Positions 19,840-39,416 of a stretch of DNA of 43,234 nt are shown here, piece by piece. The stretch is taken from positions 1 through 43,234 of IMG/VR virus record IMGVR_UViG_3300033571_005378. One strand, given 5' to 3'. The translations under genes and the position numbers were made by a program. Numbering within the stretch: the first letter of the stretch is position 1; each line of letters starts with the position of its first letter. The notes beneath the pieces were generated by a model. That model saw only the letters and a program-made list of their open reading frames with translations. It did not search any database and had not been told where the DNA came from. Source of the stretch: a virus.

Positions 19840-22176
19840 ATGGCCGTCAAGAAAGTTCTCATCTCGCTCGGGCAAAGCAACTCGGACCCAATCGGTGACG
19901 ATGCTTCGTGGCTTCTGCTGCATCCAAACGCCGACCTGATGGCCGTCCCGAAGATGTCAATCACCCAAGGCGACCTCTTCACGGTGCCGGGGGACTTCTA
20001 CGGGTACTCCAAGGTCAACATTCGCGGCCTCGCCATGCCGAGCGTCAAGTACTTGACGTTCTACAACCCGGCATCGAGCGGCTACATGTACTACCCGGGC
20101 ACTGGCGCAGTTGGCTCAGGTGGCACGAGCACCATGGCGCTTTACATCACGGCGTCAGCCGACAACTCGCTTAATGACGTAGTCATCAAGCGTGGACTGA
20201 CCAACACGCTTCATAAGATCACGGCCAACACGGCCAACACGATCACGGTCGATCCTCCGTTTTCTCCGGCATCTATCGCGGACGAGTCGATCTTTTTCAA
20301 CATGGTCAACAAGACCACCGCCACAGTAGAAGGCGGAAACACGCGACTTTACTTTGGCATCCGCTGGAGAGATTTCCGTACAAACCCATCATCGGGCACA
20401 TTGCTGAACGTCATCGTTCGGTGCACATATTCAACGCACGCAGGAAATATCGGTGTAGCCAAAAGAATCATTTCGGTTGGCACTGACGCCACCGACCATC
20501 AAGTCGTTGTTGAAGGAACCTACCAGCAGGCACCGCATGTTGGGGATGTGTTCGAGTTTGAATACTCCTTGGAACACATTTGCGATTCGCCGCAAGTTGT
20601 TGGCACTTCGTTCAACGGAGTGCAGACGGGCAACTGGTACAAGACCAACACTCCGACTGGGCGCTTTGACAAGTGGGGCTACTTCTTTCCTTGGACCAAG
20701 CTTGAAGGAAGGATTTACAGCACGCTGACCGCTCCGGCCAACAAGACGAACCCGTTCCCACCGGGGTTTAATTACCCGAACTCCTACAGCGTTCCTTACT
20801 ACTGGAACCTTTTGCGGATTGAAGCAAGTCCGATTGGCCACAACTCGGCTTACCATGTCGGTCTCGCAATGCGCCTTAAGCAGGCCCTCGGCGAGGAAAT
20901 CTACGTTTGCAATCTCGGCGTCGGAAGCACTTGCTTGGCTCAAAACGAGCAGGGCTTCACTTTTGGTGCCATCGGACTCAATCCATCGCGCGCCGCATGG
21001 TTTGACACGACGGCCCACAGCAACTGGTCGCCCGGAGCCTCCAAGAGTCTGTACACGCGCTTCCTCGACATCCTCGATACCGCTGTTGCCGCAGCCGCGT
21101 CGGAAGGCAACACGCTTGAAGTTGTAGGCGTGTTCATGTCGCAGGGCGAAAGCGATACAGCAAACGCAGTTTGGGCGAATGCTTACGAAGACAACCTGCG
21201 CGCGTTTAAGAGCCTTGTGCGCCAAGCCATCAAGGACCGTGGCATGTACAGCGGTCTTGCCGAAACAATTCCGTGGATTCAAGGCAAGATCACGACGGAG
21301 CCGTGGGCCACAAACAGCACCGCAGAAAGTGCTGAGCTTGTTCGCAACGCGGTGCAGAAGCTTGCTTACGAAGACCCCTACATGGGCACCTTCGAAACCA
21401 ACGAGTTCTACAAGCTTCCCGGAGATGCGGCCCACTTCAGCGGCGCTGGTCTGACGCAGTGGGAAACGGCGGCGTTCAACGTGTGGGAGAAGGTCTCGCG
21501 CGTGGGCACGACGGCGGTGGACATCTGCAACTTGGCGCTTTCGCACATCGGCGAAGGCGGGAAGATCACCAGCATCGACCCAACCGATGGGTCTGTGCAG
21601 AGCAGCTACTGCGCCACGTTCTATCCGATTGCTCGCGACAGTCTGCTTGAGATGCAGCAGTGGAACTTTGCGATGCGCCGCGAAGTTCTCGTTGCTGCTC
21701 CGAACACCTCCACGGAGTACGACTTCGCCTACTTCATGCCGGAGAACGCGGCCAAGATCGTGGCGGTGCTGCCGCCCGATTCTTCGGACGATTACAGCAC
21801 GCAGTTCTCGCCGCCGAACTCCCAGTACTACACGGCTCCGGTGGTGGCTGCTGGCATGTACAACCCGCAGCCGTACACCATCGAAACCAACGATGATGGC
21901 GAGCAAATCATCTACACGGATCAGCCCGAAGCGAAGGTGCGATTTGTTTACCGGGTAACGGACCCGCGAACGTTCTCGCAGACGTTTGTCGTGGCGCTGT
22001 CGTGGCATCTGGCCAGCATGCTGGCTGGTCCAATCATCAAGGGCGATCAGGGATCCGCTGAAGCCAAGCGTTGCCAGCAGATGATGATGGCGTACCTCGG
22101 CAAGGCCGAAACCCTTGACGCGACTCAGCGCAACGTCAAGCCGGAACAGATTACTCCTTGGATGTCGGGACGGTGA
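19840..22176 (+). CDS. Acetylesterase / tail tubular protein A fusion
   Basis: One uninterrupted 778-residue frame with two parts. Residues 1-554 form a sialate O-acetylesterase-like SGNH hydrolase: GQSN with Ser13, QGESD at 435-439, and DAAH with Asp529 and His532, i.e. a complete candidate triad. About 100 residues after Ser13 are a beta-rich insert not usual in the family. Residues 555-778, beginning VGTTAVDICNLALSHIGEGG, are T7 gp11-like tail tubular protein A, the ring between portal and nozzle. The esterase probably removes acetyl groups from host surface glycan while attached to the tail. CAGGA lies before ATG 19840. A GTG at 21502 could start the gp11 part alone. Confidence 0.88.
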   Translation: MAVKKVLISLGQSNSDPIGDDASWLLLHPNADLMAVPKMSITQGDLFTVPGDFYGYSKVNIRGLAMPSVKYLTFYNPASSGYMYYPGTGAVGSGGTSTMALYITASADNSLNDVVIKRGLTNTLHKITANTANTITVDPPFSPASIADESIFFNMVNKTTATVEGGNTRLYFGIRWRDFRTNPSSGTLLNVIVRCTYSTHAGNIGVAKRIISVGTDATDHQVVVEGTYQQAPHVGDVFEFEYSLEHICDSPQVVGTSFNGVQTGNWYKTNTPTGRFDKWGYFFPWTKLEGRIYSTLTAPANKTNPFPPGFNYPNSYSVPYYWNLLRIEASPIGHNSAYHVGLAMRLKQALGEEIYVCNLGVGSTCLAQNEQGFTFGAIGLNPSRAAWFDTTAHSNWSPGASKSLYTRFLDILDTAVAAAASEGNTLEVVGVFMSQGESDTANAVWANAYEDNLRAFKSLVRQAIKDRGMYSGLAETIPWIQGKITTEPWATNSTAESAELVRNAVQKLAYEDPYMGTFETNEFYKLPGDAAHFSGAGLTQWETAAFNVWEKVSRVGTTAVDICNLALSHIGEGGKITSIDPTDGSVQSSYCATFYPIARDSLLEMQQWNFAMRREVLVAAPNTSTEYDFAYFMPENAAKIVAVLPPDSSDDYSTQFSPPNSQYYTAPVVAAGMYNPQPYTIETNDDGEQIIYTDQPEAKVRFVYRVTDPRTFSQTFVVALSWHLASMLAGPIIKGDQGSAEAKRCQQMMMAYLGKAETLDATQRNVKPEQITPWMSGR

Positions 22177-22179
22177 CCT

Positions 22180-25100
22180 ATGCCTAGCACGCGCATTTAC
22201 ACTCGGTCGTTTGGTGGCGGCGAGATCAGTCCCGAGATGTTCGGGAGGATCGACGATTCCAAGTACCAGACGGGCGCGGCGCTCCTGCGGAACTTCATCA
22301 CGAAGCCGCAGGGTCCTGCGTACAACCGACCGGGCACCTTGTTCGTGCGGGCAACTGGGAACAGCGCGAAGAAGTCGCGACTGATTCCGTTTGTGTTCTC
22401 CACAACTCAGTCGGTTGTGATCGAACTTGGCATCAATGCGTCCAACGTTTCGTTCTTCCGGTTCTACACCAACGGCGCGGTGCTAACCGCTCCGTCCGCA
22501 ACCGCGTACAAGCCGAAAAGCACATCCGTCACCTTCACGGCACCCAGCACGGTCAACTGGTCTGGCCACACTTTTGTCGCTGGCGATCCAGTGTTTTTTA
22601 CTGGGGCCAATCTGCCTCCTGAGCTTGTTGCCAACCGCGTCTACTACGTTTCGACGCCACTTACCAACACGTTTAAAATCGCGGCAACTTCTGGTGGACC
22701 GGAACTTACGTTCACTACCGCTGCGTCTTCCAGTACCGGGTCCTACGCATACCGCCAAGGCGAACTCGTTTTGTTTTCGAGCCGCGTCTACTATTACCGC
22801 AACACGCAGGGCGAGTCGTACGATGCCCCAGTAACTGGCCCCGCAACAAGCAGCCCCTTTTGGTGGTTGCAGCCCATCACCGGGGAATACGAGATTCCCA
22901 CTCATCGGTCTGATGGTGTGCCCTACGCTGAAGCCGACATCTTCAGCATTCACTACGCGCAATCCAACGATGTGCTGACGCTAGTTCATCCGAACTACCA
23001 GCCGATGGAGTTGCGCAGGTATGGCGCAACCGATTGGCGCATGATTCCACTGACGTTTCAAGGGACGGTTGCGACTCCGACCAACGTATCGGTGACGGCC
23101 AACCTTGGCGGCGCAATCGAAATTGACTTCATTCGCAAGTACGAAGGCAACGCCGCTGGTGGAGTTGACAAGGCGCTGTTCACGTTTGACAGCGATCACG
23201 GCTATGCCAACAACGATCAGGTTTACATCAGCAACTGCAAATGGAACTTCGTCAACGACAAGTTCTTCCTGATTCAAGATAACGATGGCGATGGTGGAGC
23301 CGATGCCACCAGAGAGGTCACGCTTAAGACCTACGACGGAGGCAAGGACGTTAACTTCAACACGGAAGGATCAACGTTCGGCGAATGGCTTTGCACTTCT
23401 GACGATACGGCAAACACCATTACTACCTCGAATCCCAACAACCTCGCCGTTGGTTGCCCCGTCATCTTCAACCAAGTCGGACTCAACGGGGTTCCATCGG
23501 GCGTCACGGCTGGAACGACCTACTACGTCAAGGCTCTAAGTCCTGCCAACGCAACCACGTTTCAAATCACTACGGATCCAAACGGCACTGGGGCCTTTGT
23601 AAACATCGGCACCGCATCTGGCTTCATTATTCGCATTGGTCGAACTGGCAAGATGCAGTTCAGCAACCCGACGATCAATACGGTCAACAAGTACAAGGTG
23701 TCGGCAATTGGTCCGGGTCTCGACGAAAGCCTTGCTTCTGCGGAGGTAAGCGTCACCAACAACTTGTATGTCACTGGTGCGTACAACACTATTAGTTGGG
23801 ATCGGATGGAGGGGGCCGTTCGCTACAACGTCTACAAGGAGCAGAGCGGTCTGTTCGGGTACATCGGCCAAGTCGAGCAACCAGCCAACGGGCCTGTCAC
23901 CTTCAAGGATGACAACATCGCTCCCGACCTTGGACAGACGCCGCCGCTGTTCAGTTCGGATCTTCAGACCTCGACCAACTTCCCAGCCGCTGTTTGCTAC
24001 TACGAGCAGCGCCGCTGCTTTGGCGGGACCATTACCAAACCGCAGGCCGTGTGGATGACCGCGTCGGGGACCGAGTCGGATCTTGGTTACCACCTTCCCG
24101 CGCAGGATACCGATAGAATCTTCTTTCAAGTTGCCGCGCGCGAATCCAACACCATCAGGCACATGGTTCCGTTGCAGCAGCTTGTCCTGCTGACCAACAG
24201 CGCCGAATGGCGCGTGACCTCGGTCAACGGTGATGCGTTGACGCCGTTCACCATCTCGGTGCGTCCGCAGTCATTCATCGGTGCCAACAACGCGCAGCCC
24301 CAGATAATCAACAACACCATGGTCTACGTCGCGTCTCGCGGTGGCCATGTCCGTGAGATGGGGTACAACTGGCAGGCTAACGGCTACATCACGGGCGACC
24401 TGAGCATGCGCGCTGCGCATTTGTTCGACGATTACGACATCGTCGATATGACCTACAGCAAGGCTCCGCGCCCGATTCTGTGGTTCATTTCCACCAGCGG
24501 GAAACTGCTTGGCATGACCTACGTCCCCGAAGAGCAGGTTGGTGCGTGGCACCAGCACGACACGCTGGGCACGTTCGAGTCGTGCGCATCCGTTCCTGAG
24601 GGAGACGAAGACTTTTTGTACGTCATCGTGAATCGCGGGACACAGGCCAGTCCGCTGCGCTACGTCGAGCGCATGCAGTCTCGCGAGTACGCGACGCTTG
24701 CCGACGCATGGTTCATGGACAGCGCGTTGCAGACCACTGTCGGCGCAGGTCCGGTGACCTCGGTTGGTGGCCTCGACCATCTCAACGGCAATACGGTAAG
24801 CGTGCTGGTCAACGGCCAGATCCAGCCTTCCAAGGTGGTGAGCGGCGGATCCATCACGCTGACCACGCCAGCTACTACTGGGCAGAAGATCCTTGTCGGC
24901 CTTCCCATCACGGCAGAACTGAAGACTCTTCCGGTGACGCTTCAGATGGAGGGGTTTGGTCAGTATCGCGTGAAGAACGTCAGCAAGGCGTTCCTGCGCG
25001 TGCTCCGCTCAGGCGACTTCTACATGGGGCCATCGGCAGACAAGCTGGTGAAGTCCAATCCGTACAACACAAGCGCGACCATGGTTAGCGAAAACGTGGA

Positions 25101-25215
25101 TGTTCTTTTGACGCCAACGTGGGATTGGGACGGCACGGTGCTCGTTCGTCAGACTGATCCCCTGCCGCTGGAAATCACCAGCTTGACCACGGAAACCGTT
25201 ATCGGAGGTGGGTGA
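22180..25215 (+). CDS. Tail tubular protein B (nozzle)
   Basis: A 1,011-residue protein of the T7 gp12 family, the lower, hollow part of the short tail. Family landmarks include the opening YTRSFGGGEISPEMFGR, then the segment GPAYNRPGTLFV, and the later RRCFGGTITKPQAVWMTASG and HMVPLQQLVLLTNSAEW. It is longer than T7 gp12, with extra beta-rich inserts around residues 100-210 and 370-490 that may carry surface-exposed domains. It begins three bases after the fusion gene and overlaps the next gene by one base. Confidence 0.92.
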   Translation: MPSTRIYTRSFGGGEISPEMFGRIDDSKYQTGAALLRNFITKPQGPAYNRPGTLFVRATGNSAKKSRLIPFVFSTTQSVVIELGINASNVSFFRFYTNGAVLTAPSATAYKPKSTSVTFTAPSTVNWSGHTFVAGDPVFFTGANLPPELVANRVYYVSTPLTNTFKIAATSGGPELTFTTAASSSTGSYAYRQGELVLFSSRVYYYRNTQGESYDAPVTGPATSSPFWWLQPITGEYEIPTHRSDGVPYAEADIFSIHYAQSNDVLTLVHPNYQPMELRRYGATDWRMIPLTFQGTVATPTNVSVTANLGGAIEIDFIRKYEGNAAGGVDKALFTFDSDHGYANNDQVYISNCKWNFVNDKFFLIQDNDGDGGADATREVTLKTYDGGKDVNFNTEGSTFGEWLCTSDDTANTITTSNPNNLAVGCPVIFNQVGLNGVPSGVTAGTTYYVKALSPANATTFQITTDPNGTGAFVNIGTASGFIIRIGRTGKMQFSNPTINTVNKYKVSAIGPGLDESLASAEVSVTNNLYVTGAYNTISWDRMEGAVRYNVYKEQSGLFGYIGQVEQPANGPVTFKDDNIAPDLGQTPPLFSSDLQTSTNFPAAVCYYEQRRCFGGTITKPQAVWMTASGTESDLGYHLPAQDTDRIFFQVAARESNTIRHMVPLQQLVLLTNSAEWRVTSVNGDALTPFTISVRPQSFIGANNAQPQIINNTMVYVASRGGHVREMGYNWQANGYITGDLSMRAAHLFDDYDIVDMTYSKAPRPILWFISTSGKLLGMTYVPEEQVGAWHQHDTLGTFESCASVPEGDEDFLYVIVNRGTQASPLRYVERMQSREYATLADAWFMDSALQTTVGAGPVTSVGGLDHLNGNTVSVLVNGQIQPSKVVSGGSITLTTPATTGQKILVGLPITAELKTLPVTLQMEGFGQYRVKNVSKAFLRVLRSGDFYMGPSADKLVKSNPYNTSATMVSENVDVLLTPTWDWDGTVLVRQTDPLPLEITSLTTETVIGGG

Positions 25216-25889
25216 TGAACGAGGATGACTTTTCGCTGTTTCAGGCATCCAAGTTTGGTTTCGACCCAACTGGTGGGGCTGCTGCTCCGGGTGCCGGGAA
25301 TCCGGCACCGGACAAGTTCAACTACGCGGCGTTGGGTTTGCTCCTTGGTGCGACCAGCGCCTTGCAAGGAGCCATCGGCAGCTTTTACGCCGCAAAGAGC
25401 GAGCGTTACAAGCTCAAGTCGCAGCAGTTGTCGCTGGAGTTCCAGCAATCGATGTCCGCCATCAACGCTCGCAACGCCGAGTATCAGGCGCAGTCGATCT
25501 TGGAATCCGGGCAGCAGCAGATCAGCCAATACAAGATGCGCGCGGGCGCGCAGAAGGCTGCGGCTGAAGCTTCGCTGGGCGCGCGCGGCGTGCAGGCGGG
25601 CGTAGGCAGCGCCGCCGAGACGATGGCGACCGCCGATCTCGTCAAGGAGATGGATGCAATCACGATCAACGCGAACTCCGTGCGTCAGGCGGAAGCCGCG
25701 CGCATGCAGCGCGTGAACATCCAGAACGAGGGCATGATGGCTGGCGTTAGCGCGCAGAACTTGGCGTCTACCCGAAGGACCATCCGCCCGTATGTGGGCG
25801 CAGCGACAAGCCTGCTTGGTTCTGCTGGAAGCATCGCCAGCAGTTATGCAGTTGCACAGAATCGCGGCTACTACCCGAGTGACATTTAA
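25215..25889 (+). CDS. Internal virion protein (gp14-like)
   Basis: A 224-residue protein. After a polar N-terminus there is a small-residue hydrophobic segment (AALGLLLGATSALQGAIGSFY), then long helices rich in Gln/Ala with GAQKAAAEASLGARGVQAGVG, and a second weakly hydrophobic stretch near the end. This layout is that of T7 gp14-type ejection proteins, which enter the outer membrane during DNA delivery. GGAGGT precedes ATG 25215 by five bases, favouring it over the adjacent GTG. The order TTPB - gp14 - gp15 - giant protein matches other podoviruses. Confidence 0.75.
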   Translation: MNEDDFSLFQASKFGFDPTGGAAAPGAGNPAPDKFNYAALGLLLGATSALQGAIGSFYAAKSERYKLKSQQLSLEFQQSMSAINARNAEYQAQSILESGQQQISQYKMRAGAQKAAAEASLGARGVQAGVGSAAETMATADLVKEMDAITINANSVRQAEAARMQRVNIQNEGMMAGVSAQNLASTRRTIRPYVGAATSLLGSAGSIASSYAVAQNRGYYPSDI

Positions 25890-25891
25890 CC

Positions 25892-27739
25892 ATGGTTCAA
25901 GTTCCTAGATTTACCTCTGTTGATCTTCAGCCGATTCAGATGCCTGCGGTCCAAGCGCCGCGCACGATCCCGATGGAGGATCAGACCCCCCGAGAGATTT
26001 CTCAGATGGGGGCGGCAACTGGCGAGCTGGCGCAGGCCGCGTTCCGCATGAATGCGTTGCAGATGCGGCAGCAGAACCAGCTTGACGATGCTGCGGCCAA
26101 GGAGCTGGACAACCTCTTCGCCGATTCCATTCGCAAGATTGTTTACGACCCGAAAGAAGGGTACGAGGCAAAGCTTGGGCGTGGGGCCATCGAGTCGCGG
26201 GACAAGGTGTTCAAGGACATCGAAGAGGCCCGCAAGAAGCTGGAAGAACGCGCCCAGAACCCAGTTCAGCGTCGATTGGTTCGGGATGCGTTTACGCGAA
26301 GGACCATGGCTGCAACCATGGCCGTTGATCAGCATTATGCAAAGCAGTCTGAGATTTATGCAATTGGCTCTGCCGAAGCACGAATCCAAAGCTCGTTCGA
26401 GGACTACCGTCGCAACATCTCGAAGCGCAACTTCGCCGCCGCCACGGGCAACTGGAAGACCGGGATGGACGAGGTCAACGCCATCGCCGACCTGCGTGGC
26501 GTCAGCGATGACGTTCGCAAGCAGATGCTGGCTTCGGCGTCAGATACCGCTCACGCAAAGATGTTCGACGATCTCGCGCGCGGCGATAGGCATGACGATG
26601 CCGTCCAGTACTACGACTTCGTGAAGGGCCGCGAGGGCGAAGTGTCGCCGGATACGTTGGCCCGCATGGGCGAGGCGGTTACCACCATCAACGAAACCAA
26701 GATGGTCAAGAGCCTGCTTGAAAGCCCAGAGATGTTCAACGCATCGCGAGACGAACAGTTGAACAAGGTTCACGGCTGGCTTTCGTCGGGCAAGATCAAC
26801 GAACGTCAAGCCGTCATTATGGGTGATGCCGTTAACCGCATGAGCGAAAACCAGCGGCAGCAACGCGCCCAACTCTCAGCCATGGCGCTACAGGATGCTT
26901 TGTCGCAAATGCAGGCCAAAAGCGGCCAGCTTTCGGACATTAATCCACTGACTCAGAACCAACTTCGCAGCACGGGCATGGATCAGGTGTTGTTGAATTA
27001 TGATCGCGCTAAGAAAGACTGGGATACAAACAGCCTTGTGCTTTCCAAATTGGAAAACAACCCAGAGCAGCTAACTAATTTAAGCCCGGAAGAGATTTTC
27101 GTCCGTTATCGCGGATCGCTTAACAGCCGCGATTTTAATTATGTGATGGCTTTGCGGGCGAGGATGACTGGAGATTTATCGCTTGAGCAGCGCAGCCTAA
27201 TTACTTGGCGCGAAGAGCTTAACTCTAAGCTTGACGAAATGAGGCTTACCGAGCCTAGTGAAAGGCGCTGGTATATCGAAGAATTAGATAGGCAGGTTCA
27301 GCGCATTGAAGGCGGCGTCCTTAAAAATTCCCGCCAGCTAACTAACGAGGAAATTAAAAAAGTTGTTAACGACATGTTTGTTCAGAAATCGAGTTCTGTT
27401 GAGGTTTTGAAGCAGGGAGAAGGAACTTACGAAAAGCTTCGTCGTGGCGAAGACGATCTTGGGGCTTTTGTGAAAAACCCAGAGACCGGAAAGATGCAGT
27501 GGATTCCTCTTTCTTCAATTCCACCCAGCAAACTTGAAGATATTAAGCGATACATTGATCAAAACAATTTCTCTAGCCCGTTGCGTGGCGGCAGCTACAT
27601 GCGTCAAGATGAACAAACTTGGGTAGAGACGTACATTCAGACAGAACTTGATAATGGCAGGTTTAGTTGGCAAAAGCCTACACCTCCTCGTCGCGAGAGC
27701 AGAACGTTTAGGGGCTGGCCTACCTACAATCGCTATTAA
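25892..27739 (+). CDS. Internal virion protein (gp15-like)
   Basis: A 615-residue, largely helical protein without transmembrane segments, beginning MVQVPRFTSVDLQPIQ. Residues about 40-330 are regular long helices, similar in style to T7 gp15, which forms the periplasmic part of the ejection tunnel. Family membership is inferred from size, helicity and gene order; sequence identity to T7 gp15 cannot be judged by eye. The last 250 codons (from about 27000) are clearly richer in A/T than the first part, suggesting a different origin for the C-terminal half. Confidence 0.65.
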   Translation: MVQVPRFTSVDLQPIQMPAVQAPRTIPMEDQTPREISQMGAATGELAQAAFRMNALQMRQQNQLDDAAAKELDNLFADSIRKIVYDPKEGYEAKLGRGAIESRDKVFKDIEEARKKLEERAQNPVQRRLVRDAFTRRTMAATMAVDQHYAKQSEIYAIGSAEARIQSSFEDYRRNISKRNFAAATGNWKTGMDEVNAIADLRGVSDDVRKQMLASASDTAHAKMFDDLARGDRHDDAVQYYDFVKGREGEVSPDTLARMGEAVTTINETKMVKSLLESPEMFNASRDEQLNKVHGWLSSGKINERQAVIMGDAVNRMSENQRQQRAQLSAMALQDALSQMQAKSGQLSDINPLTQNQLRSTGMDQVLLNYDRAKKDWDTNSLVLSKLENNPEQLTNLSPEEIFVRYRGSLNSRDFNYVMALRARMTGDLSLEQRSLITWREELNSKLDEMRLTEPSERRWYIEELDRQVQRIEGGVLKNSRQLTNEEIKKVVNDMFVQKSSSVEVLKQGEGTYEKLRRGEDDLGAFVKNPETGKMQWIPLSSIPPSKLEDIKRYIDQNNFSSPLRGGSYMRQDEQTWVETYIQTELDNGRFSWQKPTPPRRESRTFRGWPTYNRY

Positions 27740-27755
27740 CAATATAAGGAATCAC

Positions 27756-38408
<10,653 letters not shown>

Positions 38409-38459
38409 CCGTACCCATAACGGGCATAAGTACTTAGTAAACTGTGGTTCTCCTTCGTC

Positions 38460-38720
38460 ATGGACGCCGTCCAGATAATCATCAACATCCTTTTGGGTGT
38501 TATCAGCACCGCTTTGGGTTGGGCGCTCAAGGTGGTCTGGGATTCTCTGACGGCGCTCCACAAGGCTGACCGAGACTTGGCCAACAAGGTCGCTGCAATC
38601 GAGGTTCTCGTCGCGGGCGAATACGTTACCCGCGATGAGTTCCGTAGCGTCGTGGAGGCGCTGCACGCCAAATTGGATCGGGTCTTAGAGGCGCTTAACA
38701 AGAAAATGGACCGCCGATGA
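38460..38720 (+). CDS. Small membrane-anchored coiled-coil protein, holin candidate
   Basis: An 86-residue protein with one N-terminal transmembrane helix (IIINILLGVISTALGWALKVVW) followed by a charged helical region ending DRVLEALNKKMDRR. Phage proteins with this one-span-plus-coil layout are found in lysis cassettes as holins or holin partners. There is no clear Shine-Dalgarno before ATG 38460. It overlaps the next membrane-protein gene by four bases, so the two probably act together. The role in lysis is inferred. Confidence 0.6.
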   Translation: MDAVQIIINILLGVISTALGWALKVVWDSLTALHKADRDLANKVAAIEVLVAGEYVTRDEFRSVVEALHAKLDRVLEALNKKMDRR

Positions 38721-39070
38721 GTACGCTGAAGTCGGATATTCGCATTGCCGCCGTAGTTTCGGTGGCGCTTTTTGCCGCGTGTCATGCTTTGGCTACGGAT
38801 CCCGGCAGCATTGCTAGCGGAGCCGCCGAGGCGATTGCAAATGCGCCGCAGAGCAACGAGCCCGTGACCGTTGGCGGTGTGGACGTAATCGAGGTGTTGA
38901 TTTTGGCGCTGGCCGCGCTAGGCTTGGGTCCCGTTGCAAGGATCTTAGGGTTACTGAAGCCTGTTCTTCGGCCAGTCCTGAAAGTCCTGCTGGGTAGTCG
39001 TGCAGACGCACCATCTGCACCTCAGCCCAGTCCCTCCCTCCCCCCTTCCCCACCCAGCGGGACTTCCTGA
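38717..39070 (+). CDS. Small two-span membrane protein, holin candidate
   Basis: A 117-residue protein with a hydrophobic N-terminal segment ending in a plausible signal-peptidase site (AAVVSVALFAACHALATD), a second hydrophobic helix (VIEVLILALAALGLGPVA), a basic amphipathic part and a Pro/Ser-rich tail. It could be a pinholin-type or two-span holin, or a secreted lysis accessory; the sequence does not decide. It is the last gene of the late block, before the strong terminator. The lysozyme it would serve is 36 kb away on the other strand (about 6 kb across the ends if circular). Confidence 0.55.
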   Translation: MSTLKSDIRIAAVVSVALFAACHALATDPGSIASGAAEAIANAPQSNEPVTVGGVDVIEVLILALAALGLGPVARILGLLKPVLRPVLKVLLGSRADAPSAPQPSPSLPPSPPSGTS

Positions 39071-39153
39071 CCCCGCAGGGCTACCGAACACCGGGTTTGC
39101 GTTGAGTCATGCCAGCGCGAACCTGAACAAGCTGAGCGAGAGACCTTGTGACC

Positions 39154-39193
39154 GGACCCCACTGGTTGGGTAGCCAGTGGGGTCCTTTTTTTT
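39154..39193 (+). terminator. Strong intrinsic terminator of the late operon
   Basis: GGACCCCACTGG (39154-39165) pairs perfectly with CCAGTGGGGTCC (39174-39185), loop TTGGGTAG, followed by eight T (39186-39193). It ends the rightward late transcript just before the convergent AlpA-like gene. There is no U-tract in the leftward direction, so it is one-way. Confidence 0.95.
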
Positions 39194-39416
39194 AGGTCAA
39201 CAATCCCTTGTCGAGGGATTCGTGTTCGTACCGGACGATTTCGTCAAGCTTGTAGCGCACCAGCGCGTTGTCTGATTCGCCTAGCTTGACCCACTTGGGT
39301 CCACGGCCTTCTCGCCGCCACCTGCGGAGCGATTCGAGTGAAACGCTCCACCGATGCGCGAGATCACTCGCCGTCAGATACAGTGGCTCCGGCCTCGTTT
39401 TGGCTGGCTGCCTCAT
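39192..39416 (-). CDS. AlpA/excisionase-like HTH protein, 74 aa
   Basis: Small DNA-binding protein with a MerR-type winged HTH: YLTASDLAHRWSVSLESLRR, then WRREGRGPKWVKLG and a strand with YKLDEIVRYE. This is the pattern of AlpA regulators and phage excisionases. ATG 39416 is chosen because AGGAGA lies seven bases upstream; it overlaps the end of recT by 53 bases. With no integrase visible, a transcriptional role is more likely than excision. Its stop lies inside the U-tract of the late terminator. Confidence 0.7.
   Translation of the reverse strand: MRQPAKTRPEPLYLTASDLAHRWSVSLESLRRWRREGRGPKWVKLGESDNALVRYKLDEIVRYEHESLDKGLLT

Noticed and set aside
20431-22008. 525-residue minus-strand frame
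   Set aside because: Lies fully antisense to the esterase-tail fusion gene; composition is that of a GC-rich shadow frame.
39192-39416. Evidence of lysogeny from the excisionase-like protein
   Set aside because: No integrase, attachment site or CI-like repressor was found. An AlpA-like protein can equally be a transcription regulator.
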